The position numbers were made by a program, and so were the translations under genes. A stretch of 33,839 nt of DNA from Candidatus Hydrogenedentota bacterium (GTDB lineage Bacteria; Hydrogenedentota; Hydrogenedentia; Hydrogenedentales; JACPGD01). Of this stretch, positions 23,350 to 30,472 are shown one piece after another (position 1 is the first letter of the stretch; each line of letters begins with the position of its first letter). The stretch covers positions 1-33,839 of the forward strand of contig JACPGD010000249.1 in NCBI GenBank assembly GCA_016182645.1, read 5' to 3'. The notes under the pieces are model-generated. The model was not told the DNA's origin and searched no databases. It saw nothing but the letters and a program-made list of their open reading frames with translations.

Positions 23350-24519
23350 GTGGCGCCGGTCAATGTTCTTTATCTCATCCGCACGTGGGCACTGGGGGGC
23401 TCGCACACGATAGTGCGGCTGCTGATGAAGCACCTGCCGAAAGACGAGTTCAACATCATCACCGTGCCGTATGACGCGCCGGGGGATGGGGACGAGCGGT
23501 TTATCGAGTCGGTCCGGCGGCAGGGGGACGACGTAGCGCCGGAACGGATCCCCTGGAAGTCGCGCGAGAACTGGTTCCAGGCGCGCGCGAGGGTGGCGGA
23601 ACTCATCCGGAAGTACGACATCCAGCTTATCCATTGCCACGACACGCACTCGAACGTGCTCGTGGGGCTGGGGCGCCGCCGCTGGCCCTGTGCCTGCATT
23701 GCGAGTCCTTACGGGTGGTGGCAGGCGCCCTGGCACGTGCAGGCCCATGTGTATCATTGGGTGGAGAAGAACCTGGCCCTCCCTCACTTCGAGCGCGTGT
23801 ACACCGTCTCGCAGGACATGAAGCGAAAGATTATGCGGGGCCGGACGCCCGAATCACGCATCCGCGTCATTCATACGGGGCTGGATCTGGCGTTCCTTGA
23901 GCAGGGCCAGGCGCGGGAAACGGTCCGGCGCGCGTCCGGTTTTGATGCCCAGCAGGTGGTCGTGGGCACCGTCAGCCGCCTCTTCCGCGAAAAGGGACAT
24001 AAGTATCTACTGGACGCGCTGCACCTGCTCCGGGACGAACACCCAGAACTGCGCGCGTTGATCGTCGGCACCGGCGACCAGCGGACGGCGCTTGAGACTC
24101 AGGCGCGCACGCTGGGAATGGGCGACCGCGTGATTTTCACTGGATTCTATGACGACTTGCCCGGGGCGTTGCGCGCCATGGACATCTTTTGCCAGCCGAG
24201 CATTGATCACGAGGGGTTTCCCACTGCCGTGCTCGAGGCCCAGGCGGCCGGTCTGCCGGTCATTGCGTCGGACATCGGGGGAACGGTCGAAACGATAGAC
24301 CCGGGCGTCACGGGGCTGCTCGTGCGTCCCGCCAACGCGGCGGCCCTGGCCGGAGCACTCCGGCAGCTCGTCGCGGATCCCGGCCGGCGTCAAGCGATGG
24401 GCGCGGTGGCCCGCCCTTGGATCGAACGCAGCTTCACCCTGCAAGCGATGATAAGCCAAATGATCCAGACATATGAGGAAGCGATGGCCGAGTATCGGAC
24501 GGGACGGAGAAGGACCTGA
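23350..24519 (+). CDS. GT4-family glycosyltransferase
   Basis: A 389-aa GT-B glycosyltransferase. The N-terminal domain starts VNVLYLIRTWALGGSHTIV with the Gly-rich donor-side loop, then IQLIHCHDTHSN. The C-terminal domain has VGTVSRLFREKGHKYLLDAL, a GTGDQR loop, FTGFYDDLPGALRAMDIF, and the E-x7-E pair in EGFPTAVLEAQAAGLPVIAS. The start is a GTG at 23350 with a G-rich upstream stretch. It sits in the polysaccharide segment between the ligase-like gene and the exported glycosidase gene. Donor and acceptor are unknown. Confidence 0.87.
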   Translation: MAPVNVLYLIRTWALGGSHTIVRLLMKHLPKDEFNIITVPYDAPGDGDERFIESVRRQGDDVAPERIPWKSRENWFQARARVAELIRKYDIQLIHCHDTHSNVLVGLGRRRWPCACIASPYGWWQAPWHVQAHVYHWVEKNLALPHFERVYTVSQDMKRKIMRGRTPESRIRVIHTGLDLAFLEQGQARETVRRASGFDAQQVVVGTVSRLFREKGHKYLLDALHLLRDEHPELRALIVGTGDQRTALETQARTLGMGDRVIFTGFYDDLPGALRAMDIFCQPSIDHEGFPTAVLEAQAAGLPVIASDIGGTVETIDPGVTGLLVRPANAAALAGALRQLVADPGRRQAMGAVARPWIERSFTLQAMISQMIQTYEEAMAEYRTGRRRT

Positions 24520-24601
24520 AGGCAACGGCGGCAGGTAGAGGAGAAGTACTGGGGCACCCTTAACCGGATACTGTCCCCAATTAGGATCAGGGAGAGGGAT
24601 C

Positions 24602-26584
24602 ATGGCGCCCAATAAGCTCTGTTTTTTGATCTTGTTCCTCTACGTCTGGGTTGATGCAGGAGGCTTGCCAGCGGATGGAGCCGTAGACACGTCAGTACCG
24701 CCTAGTGGGGCCGTGAACGCGCCGCCGGCGTTGCACGTGGAGACGGACCGCGACCGGGCACGAATCCTGGAACTGGGCTGGGACACGGAGGGGGGAAGCC
24801 GCTCCCGCGAGAATCTCTTGCGCGCGCCCGTCGAACTTCGCCTGCGGCGAAACGGGACTTGGCAGGCGGTGGCGGATCTGCCGTCTCGAAGTGCTCCCGG
24901 CGCCTCGGGCGGAACGGAGTACCGGATTTCCGTGGCGGATGGGGCGGTGCTCGTGTGGGCGGTGCGCCCGCAAGACGGCGGACTTGAAATGTGGTTCGGG
25001 TGCGAAGGCAAGCAGCCGTGGGAGGGCGCTTTGGAACTTGCCTTTTCCTTTGACCCGCGCGTGACCCCCACGACCGTCTTATCCAGTTCCTGGACGGACG
25101 AGGGCCATTTTGCGCTGCCCGCGGTGGTGAGCGCACCCGATCACGGGCAAGTGTGGCTGTCGGTGGAGCCGGCCAAAGAGGTGAAGGGCCGCCTCGAAGG
25201 GAACCGGGCCGAGCAAACGGTCCAAGTCACGCTGGAATTGTCCCTGTCGCCGGGGAACCAGCAGATCAAACTGCTGCTGACGCCCGTTCGTTTAGCGGCG
25301 CCTGTAGGTCTGCGCGATGTGGCGTTGTGGCAGCAGGCCCGGCGCGGGTGGTTCGGCGCCTTGCAAGCCACCTCGGCCTGGGGACAACAGACGAACCCGT
25401 TCAGCGCCCCCGCGGGCATGCTGGGCAACAATGTCATTAGCGATCCCGCCAGTTGTTCGCTTTGGTTCTATGCCGACCAGGCATTTTGGGTTCCAGAACT
25501 GGCCGAGGGCGTGGATGCGATGGCCATGGTCCGCCGGACGCTCGATTGGTGGCTCGACGAGAAGGTATTGCCTGACGGTGAGGTGATTTGCTACTGGGAC
25601 AAGAAGGACTTCCTGGACGCAAATGCGAGCTTGCTTATCGCTGCTTGGGACTATGTCGAGGCGACAGGGGACATGACCTGGCTAACCCACCGCATTGAAC
25701 GTCTCGAGTTTGTCGCCGATTATCTTGTCCGGCGTGATGTGGACGGCGACGGTCTGGTCGAAGCCGTGCAGAGCGGGAACGCGAACACGCTTCAGGAGCC
25801 GATGCGCTCTTGCGCCTGGTGGGATGCGCTCAATTGCGGCCATAAGGACGGCTATACAAATGCGCTCATCTACCGGGCTTGGCGCTGTTTGGCGGATCTG
25901 GAAGCACGCCTGGATCGGAAGGATGCGAAAGACCGCTATGCAGAGTGTGCGCGCAGGCTGAAATCAGTTTACATGGACGTGTTGTTCAACCCCGAAACCG
26001 GGTGGCTGGGCTGGTGGCGCAGCGCGGATGGCCAACTGCACGATTACGCCTCACCCGTCGTCAATGGGCTGGCGATAGAGTACGGGCTGGTGCCCCCGGA
26101 GCAGGGCAAGATAATCCTGGCGCTGATCCGCGACAAAATGGCAGAGGCCGGCTTTTCGCGCTTCGAGTTGGGCGTACCACCGATGCTGGTCCCTGTACCA
26201 CGCAGCGACTATCTTCAGCCGGACGCCGCTGGGTGCCCGAAGCGAGAAGACGGCACGGACACCTTCGGATACTACATGAACGGCGGCATTACCGCGGGCC
26301 AGGTGCTGCACTTCCTCGCCGCGCACTACGTGGTGGGTGACCCGGAACCCGCGGACCGGATTCTCCGCGCCATGCTCGAGCGGCTGACGCGCGGCGGCTT
26401 CCAGAACGGCGTCATTAACGCCTATCCCAAAGGGATGGACTGGACCACCTGGGACGGCGAGCCTGCCGGGTACGAGGGGTATCTGGCCGACAGTTTCCGC
26501 TTCCTTCAGGCCGTACTTCTGCGGCAATCCGAGTTCAGGAATCGCCTCTATCGGCCTTTATCGGGGGGAATAACCAATGAGTAG
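24602..26584 (+). CDS. Exported six-hairpin-type glycoside hydrolase
   Basis: A 660-aa exported protein. The signal peptide is near the start (APNKLCFLILFLYVWVDAGG). Residues about 40-235 are a beta-rich N-terminal domain. Residues about 240-645 match an (alpha/alpha)6 toroid: TLDWWLDEKVLPDGEVICYW, DVDGDGLVEAVQSG, CAWWDALNCGHKDGYTNAL, NPETGWLGWW and YYMNGGITAG. Acidic residues in the DGDGLVE and WWD stretches are candidate catalytic or binding positions, but I cannot assign them. An amylo-alpha-1,6-glucosidase- or GH63/GH15-like activity is possible. AGGG lies just before the ATG. It may trim the surface glycan made by the preceding genes. Confidence 0.75.
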   Translation: MAPNKLCFLILFLYVWVDAGGLPADGAVDTSVPPSGAVNAPPALHVETDRDRARILELGWDTEGGSRSRENLLRAPVELRLRRNGTWQAVADLPSRSAPGASGGTEYRISVADGAVLVWAVRPQDGGLEMWFGCEGKQPWEGALELAFSFDPRVTPTTVLSSSWTDEGHFALPAVVSAPDHGQVWLSVEPAKEVKGRLEGNRAEQTVQVTLELSLSPGNQQIKLLLTPVRLAAPVGLRDVALWQQARRGWFGALQATSAWGQQTNPFSAPAGMLGNNVISDPASCSLWFYADQAFWVPELAEGVDAMAMVRRTLDWWLDEKVLPDGEVICYWDKKDFLDANASLLIAAWDYVEATGDMTWLTHRIERLEFVADYLVRRDVDGDGLVEAVQSGNANTLQEPMRSCAWWDALNCGHKDGYTNALIYRAWRCLADLEARLDRKDAKDRYAECARRLKSVYMDVLFNPETGWLGWWRSADGQLHDYASPVVNGLAIEYGLVPPEQGKIILALIRDKMAEAGFSRFELGVPPMLVPVPRSDYLQPDAAGCPKREDGTDTFGYYMNGGITAGQVLHFLAAHYVVGDPEPADRILRAMLERLTRGGFQNGVINAYPKGMDWTTWDGEPAGYEGYLADSFRFLQAVLLRQSEFRNRLYRPLSGGITNE

Positions 26585-26612
26585 TGTTGCACCTGCCGAA
26601 GTATTACGGGAC

Positions 26613-26627
26613 GGGGCAGGATGCCCC
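26613..26627 (+). terminator. Short hairpin after the glycosidase gene
   Basis: GGGGCA, a 3-base loop, then TGCCCC, 28 bases after the stop, followed after 8 bases by the T-rich CTATATTTTCC. It may be a weak rho-independent terminator. Confidence 0.45.
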
Positions 26628-26908
26628 TGGCTACTATATTTTCCTGATTTTGGGCATTCAAAAGGTTGATTGCGCTCAAATCTTTTTGGATAAAAACATT
26701 TTTTGTCAAGTGATTCATCGTGTTTTTAGAGAATATTCCAGTTTGAGTAGCGAATTAGGTTGGTCTTTTCACCGCTATTTCGTTTCTACAAGAAATTCAT
26801 GTAGCAATATAACTCACGTGTTTACAGATATTTACAAAAACAATTCCTTTTCCAATCGCTCACAGAATCCCGCAAACGCCGCAAGAAAAAAATTTTTCTC
26901 ACAAGGGC
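26628..26908. other. AT-rich island upstream of the flagellin promoter
   Basis: G+C is about 35% over 26641-26880, far below the surrounding roughly 60%. A frame open from 26584 to 26919 has no ribosome site, no recognisable domain and atypical composition, so I do not call it a gene. A near-palindrome, AGAAAAAAATTTTTCT, at 26884-26899 lies just upstream of the sigma-28 promoter and could act as an UP-like or bent-DNA element. Confidence 0.6.
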
Positions 26909-26935
26909 TAAAGTTCTGACTCAAGCTGCCGATAA
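26909..26935 (+). promoter_or_regulatory. Sigma-28 (FliA) promoter
   Basis: TAAAGTT (26909-26915) and GCCGATAA (26928-26935) fit the flagellar consensus TAAA-N15-GCCGATAA exactly, with 15 bases between TAAA and GCCGATAA. Transcription should begin near 26942, giving a leader of about 105 bases before the first flagellin ATG. No second copy is seen before the other two flagellin genes. Confidence 0.9.
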
Positions 26936-27048
26936 ATACGCAGGGTAAGCTGAAAAGCGCCTAGAGATTCAGTGTCATTTATGGGAAACATCATTAAAGG
27001 GCTTTGACGCGCAGGGACGCGCGTCCAACCACTCACGGAGGACATGTT

Positions 27049-27864
27049 ATGGGACTTAGAATCAATACGAATGTGGCCGCTCTGAACACTGCGCGGACGT
27101 TGCGCAGTTCGACGGCAGACCTGAACCAGAGTCTGGAGCGGTTGTCGAGCGGCTTGCGTATCAACCGCGCGGCGGACGACGCGGCGGGCTTGGCGATTGC
27201 AGAGGGGTTCCGCTCGCAGGTGCGCGGTTCGCAGGTGGCGCAGCGCAATTCGCAAGATGGCGTCAGCCTGGTTCAGACGGCGGAAGGCGCGCTGAGCGAG
27301 ACGACGAACATTCTGCAGCGCGTGCGCGAGTTGGCGGTGCAGGCGGCGAACGGGACACAGAGCACGACCAACCGGGCATCGATCAACACCGAAGTGCAGC
27401 AGTTGCTGGCGCAGATCGACGACATTGCGCTGGAAACGGAGTTTAACGGCATTCACGTGTTGAGCGCGGCGCAGACCGTGACGCTGCAGTCGGGGGCGTT
27501 CACGAGCCAGACGCTGGCGATCAGCGTGAGCGGCGCCAAGACGAGCGATCTCGGCGTGAGCACGGTGGTGGTGTCGAGCGTGGCCCTGGCGGTGTCGGCC
27601 ATCAGCACGATTGACATGGCGCTGCAAAGTGTGAACAGCCTGCGCAGCACGCTGGGCGCGTTCCAGAACCGGCTCGAATTCACGATCAATACGCTGGCAA
27701 TCCAGGAGGAGAATGCGGCGGCGTCGGAAAGCGCGATCCGTGACGCGGACATTGCGCAGGAAACGGTGCGCTTTACGAGAAACCAGATCCTGGTGAGTGC
27801 CGGCACCTCGGTGCTGGCGCAAGCCAACGTGGTGCCTCAGACGGCACTGCAACTGCTCGGCTAA
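27049..27864 (+). CDS. fliC: Flagellin 1
   Basis: A 271-aa short flagellin with mainly the D0/D1 filament core. The N-terminus MGLRINTNVAALNTARTL is classical, followed by LERLSSGLRINRAADDAAG and the D1 helix LQRVRELAVQAANGT. The C-terminus AGTSVLAQANVVPQTALQLLG ends in the usual polymerisation helix. The ATG at 27049 has GGAGG 7 bases upstream. It is directly downstream of the sigma-28 promoter. It differs from copies 2 and 3 mainly in LRSSTADLNQS and AANGTQSTTNRASIN, so it is the most divergent of the three. Export is through the flagellar type III apparatus, and no cleavable signal is present. Confidence 0.96.
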   Translation: MGLRINTNVAALNTARTLRSSTADLNQSLERLSSGLRINRAADDAAGLAIAEGFRSQVRGSQVAQRNSQDGVSLVQTAEGALSETTNILQRVRELAVQAANGTQSTTNRASINTEVQQLLAQIDDIALETEFNGIHVLSAAQTVTLQSGAFTSQTLAISVSGAKTSDLGVSTVVVSSVALAVSAISTIDMALQSVNSLRSTLGAFQNRLEFTINTLAIQEENAAASESAIRDADIAQETVRFTRNQILVSAGTSVLAQANVVPQTALQLLG

Positions 27865-27872
27865 TCGCGGGA

Positions 27873-27914
27873 CCCGGCCGTCATGGGCACAGGGACGTTG
27901 CCCTGACGGCCGGG
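27873..27914 (+). terminator. Strong intercistronic hairpin between flagellins 1 and 2
   Basis: A perfect 11-base-pair stem (CCCGGCCGTCA with TGACGGCCGGG) continues, after one bulged base, into GGGCA/TGCCC. No U-tract follows, so it may stabilise the upstream message or reduce read-through rather than stop transcription fully. Confidence 0.6.
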
Positions 27915-28019
27915 CACGCTACCAAGGATGGATAGGGTCTTTAACGAGGAAAGGAGGACGGTACCGGTTTCGGGGGTCCAATAATCGTGCCTCCCCCCAC
28001 GCACGAAGTCAAAGGGACA

Positions 28020-28066
28020 TGACAAGGATGACGGGGTTAGGGATAGCCCCAACCACTCACGGAGGA
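28020..28066 (+). promoter_or_regulatory. Possible CsrA-binding leader of flagellin 2
   Basis: TGACAAGGATGA (28020-28031) resembles the CsrA consensus RUACARGGAUGU. AGGGATAG (28039-28046) and CACTCACGGAGGA (28054-28066), which contains the ribosome site, have counterparts before flagellins 1 and 3. Paired GGA motifs about 20 bases apart suit a CsrA dimer. This is inference, since no csrA or fliW gene is in the window. Confidence 0.35.
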
Positions 28067-28073
28067 AGAAGTA

Positions 28074-28889
28074 ATGGGACTTAGAATCAATACGAACGTG
28101 GCGTCGCTGAATGCGTCGCGCACCTTGCAACGGTCCACGGCGGACCTGAACAAATCCCTGGAACGGTTATCGAGCGGCCTGCGGATTAACCGGGCGGCGG
28201 ACGACGCGGCCGGTTTGGCGATTGCGGAAGGTTTCCGTGCGCAGGTACGTGGTTCTCAGGTGGCCCAGCGCAATTCGCAAGATGGCGTCAGCCTGGTGCA
28301 GACGGCGGAAGGCGCGCTGAGCGAGACGACAAACATCCTGCAGCGCGTGCGCGAACTGGCAGTGCAGGCGTCGAACGGGACGCAAAGCACGTCGAACCGC
28401 AATTCGATTCACACGGAAGTGCAGCAGTTGCTGGCGCAGATTGATGATATTGCCCTGGACACGGAATTCAACGGCATTCACGTGCTGAGCGCGTCGCAGA
28501 CGGTGACGCTGCAGTCGGGCGCCTTTACCAGCCAGACCCTGGCGATTGCGATTTCGGGTGCGAAGACGGGCGATCTCGGCGTGAGCACGGTGGCCGTTTC
28601 GTCGGTCGCGCTGGCCGTTTCCGCGATCAGCACGATTGACGTGGCCTTGCAGAGTGTGAACTCGCTGCGGAGCACGCTGGGCGCGTTCCAGAACCGTCTT
28701 GAGTTCACGATCAACACGCTGGCGATCCAGGAAGAGAACGCAAGTTCTTCGGAAAGCGCGATTCGCGACGCGGACATCGCGCAGGAAACGATCCGCTTCA
28801 CGCGGAACCAGATCCTGGTCAGTGCCGGCACGTCAGTGCTGGCGCAGGCCAACGTGATCCCGCAGACGGCGCTGCAGTTGCTGGGCTAG
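28074..28889 (+). CDS. fliC: Flagellin 2
   Basis: A 271-aa flagellin, the same length as its neighbours. It opens MGLRINTNVASLNASRTLQ and carries LQRVRELAVQASNGT and the C-terminal SVLAQANVIPQTALQLLG. GGAGGA lies 7 bases upstream of the ATG. It shares SASQTVTLQSGAFTSQTLAI with copy 3, and its middle differs by scattered substitutions such as NSIHTEVQQ and AISGAKTGD. The gene is 209 bases after flagellin 1 and has no recognisable sigma-28 promoter of its own, so it is either read through or has another promoter. Confidence 0.96.
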   Translation: MGLRINTNVASLNASRTLQRSTADLNKSLERLSSGLRINRAADDAAGLAIAEGFRAQVRGSQVAQRNSQDGVSLVQTAEGALSETTNILQRVRELAVQASNGTQSTSNRNSIHTEVQQLLAQIDDIALDTEFNGIHVLSASQTVTLQSGAFTSQTLAIAISGAKTGDLGVSTVAVSSVALAVSAISTIDVALQSVNSLRSTLGAFQNRLEFTINTLAIQEENASSSESAIRDADIAQETIRFTRNQILVSAGTSVLAQANVIPQTALQLLG

Positions 28890-28960
28890 CGGTAGCTAGC
28901 GGGCGCCGGAACGGGGCTGAAAGTCCCGGCTACGGTGTGCAGACAGTTGAGTAAATCAGA

Positions 28961-28987
28961 CTCCGGGCCCGCGGTGCGGGCCCGGAG
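28961..28987 (+). terminator. Perfect 12-bp hairpin between flagellins 2 and 3
   Basis: CTCCGGGCCCGC and GCGGGCCCGGAG pair fully around a GGT loop. No U-tract follows. As with the hairpin at 27873, it may serve as a message stabiliser or partial terminator. Confidence 0.6.
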
Positions 28988-29139
28988 AAGAATACTCCAC
29001 GGAAGGGAGGTGATTAGAACAGCGAAGGCAGCGGCGCTTGGGATGGCGCCTGCGGCCCGTTGTGCTGTTTGATTTTGGTTCCGAGTCAGCAACTGCGGTA
29101 GTCAAGGGATAGCTGCCGCACTCTCACGGAGGAAGATTC

Positions 29140-29955
29140 ATGGGACTTCGCATTAACACGAATACCTCGGCCCTTAATGCCTCGCGAACGCTCCAACGTT
29201 CGACGCTGGACTTGAACAAGTCGCTCGAGCGGCTGTCGAGCGGCCTGCGGATCAACCGGGCGGCGGACGACGCGGCCGGGTTGGCGATTGCGGAAGGGTT
29301 CCGCGCGCAGGTGCGCGGCTCTCAAGTGTCGCAGCGCAATTCCCAGGACGGCGTCAGCCTGGTGCAGACGGCGGAAGGTGCGCTGAGCGAGACGACGAAC
29401 ATTCTGCAACGCGTGCGCGAGTTGGCCGTTCAGGCGTCCAACGGCACGCAGAGCACGAGCAACCGGAACGCGCTGAACACGGAAGTGCAGCAGCTTCTGG
29501 CGCAAATCGATGACATTGCCCTGGATACAGAGTTCAACGGATTGCACGTGCTGAGCGCGTCGCAGACGGTGACCCTGCAATCCGGCGCGTTTACCAGTCA
29601 AACCCTCGCCATTTCCGTCAGCGGCGCAAAGACTTCCGATCTGGGCGTGTCGACCGTGGCGGTGTCGTCGGTCGCGCTGGCGGTATCGGCCATCAGCACG
29701 ATCGACGTGGCGCTGCAGAGCGTCAATAGCCTGCGTAGCACGCTGGGCGCGTTCCAGAACCGCCTCGAGTTCACGATCAATACACTGGCGATTCAGGAGG
29801 AGAACGCCTCGGCGTCGGAGAGCGCGATCCGCGATGCGGACATCGCGCAGGAAACCATCCGATTTACGCGGAACCAGATTCTGGTCAGCGCGGGCACATC
29901 GGTGCTGGCGCAAGCCAACCTGGTGCCGCAGACCGCGTTGACGCTGCTCGGCTAG
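29140..29955 (+). CDS. fliC: Flagellin 3
   Basis: A 271-aa flagellin opening MGLRINTNTSALNASRTLQ with LQRVRELAVQASNGT and ending SVLAQANLVPQTALTLLG. CGGAGGA is about 6 bases before the ATG. It is nearest to flagellin 2. Differences include STLDLNKS, QVSQRNSQDG and NALNTEVQQ. It precedes flaG by 30 bases and is probably co-transcribed with it. Equal lengths and dense scattered changes among the three copies suggest old duplications kept for filament zoning or dosage rather than a recent tandem array. Confidence 0.96.
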   Translation: MGLRINTNTSALNASRTLQRSTLDLNKSLERLSSGLRINRAADDAAGLAIAEGFRAQVRGSQVSQRNSQDGVSLVQTAEGALSETTNILQRVRELAVQASNGTQSTSNRNALNTEVQQLLAQIDDIALDTEFNGLHVLSASQTVTLQSGAFTSQTLAISVSGAKTSDLGVSTVAVSSVALAVSAISTIDVALQSVNSLRSTLGAFQNRLEFTINTLAIQEENASASESAIRDADIAQETIRFTRNQILVSAGTSVLAQANLVPQTALTLLG

Positions 29956-29985
29956 GCGCGGCAAGACTGATGCAGGAGACTGAGC

Positions 29986-30339
29986 ATGGAAGTTAATGGC
30001 GTAAACGCATTGGCGGATGCGCTGGCTGGCCAGGCGAAGACTGCTCCTGCTCCCCATGTTCGCGCCGCCGCGCCCGCGCCGGCCGCAGTGGCGAGTCCGC
30101 CACCGAGGCCCCCGGCCAATGAGGAACAGGTGCAGCGTGCCGTTAGGGACGCTTCGGAACCGCCGAGGATCCTGAGCGCCCCTTCGCGCCTGCGCATCGA
30201 TGAAAGTACAGGCCGCTTCGTGGTTCAAATCCTGGATGAGAATGACCAGGTAGTCCGGCAGATCCCTCCCGAGGAATTGCTCCGGATTGCCCAGCGCTTC
30301 AAGCAACTCCAGGGTCTGCTTTTCGACGAGCAATCCTGA
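29986..30339 (+). CDS. flaG: Flagellar protein FlaG
   Basis: A 117-aa protein. The N-terminal half is Ala/Pro-rich linker (APAPHVRAAAPAPAAVASPP). Residues about 66-115 are the FlaG domain: LRIDESTGRFVVQILDE, then VVRQIPPEELLRIAQRFKQL. FlaG family proteins affect filament length. AGGAG lies 8 bases before the ATG. It closes the flagellin unit, 30 bases after flagellin 3, and is followed by a terminator. Confidence 0.92.
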   Translation: MEVNGVNALADALAGQAKTAPAPHVRAAAPAPAAVASPPPRPPANEEQVQRAVRDASEPPRILSAPSRLRIDESTGRFVVQILDENDQVVRQIPPEELLRIAQRFKQLQGLLFDEQS

Positions 30340-30364
30340 GTGGGCGGCAAGTAAGCTTAAGACA

Positions 30365-30395
30365 GGCCCCAGCGCCAGAAACGCTGGGGCCTTTT
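30365..30395 (+). terminator. Rho-independent terminator of the flagellin-flaG unit
   Basis: GGCCCCAGCG (30365-30374) and CGCTGGGGCC (30382-30391) form a perfect 10-bp stem with a 7-base loop, followed by TTTT. It lies 26 bases after flaG. Confidence 0.88.
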
Positions 30396-30396
30396 G

Positions 30397-30420
30397 AATT
30401 AGGAATTAGGAATTAGGAAT
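30397..30420 (+). repeat. 7-bp tandem repeat, (AATTAGG)3
   Basis: Three perfect AATTAGG units plus AAT directly after the terminator. A purine-only-rich stretch of GGGGATGAGG-like sequence follows to about 30470. Confidence 0.9.
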
Positions 30421-30472
30421 GGGGGGGATGAGGAGATGAGGGGATGGGAGGAATGGAGGGAGGGAAACGCAT

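Noticed and set aside
24541-24600. TGGGG...CCCCA inverted segment before the glycosidase gene
   Set aside because: Only 5 bp of stem with a long loop and no second copy in the window. Too weak to call a repeat or regulatory element.
26584-26919. A 111-codon frame across the AT-rich island
   Set aside because: It has a GTG start overlapping the preceding stop, no ribosome site and no domain, and it ends over the sigma-28 promoter -35 element. It is better explained as non-coding.
26908-30333. Long minus-strand open frames opposite the flagellin genes
   Set aside because: The three antisense frames resemble each other only because the flagellins do. Composition is Arg/His/Gln-rich and no start signals are present.
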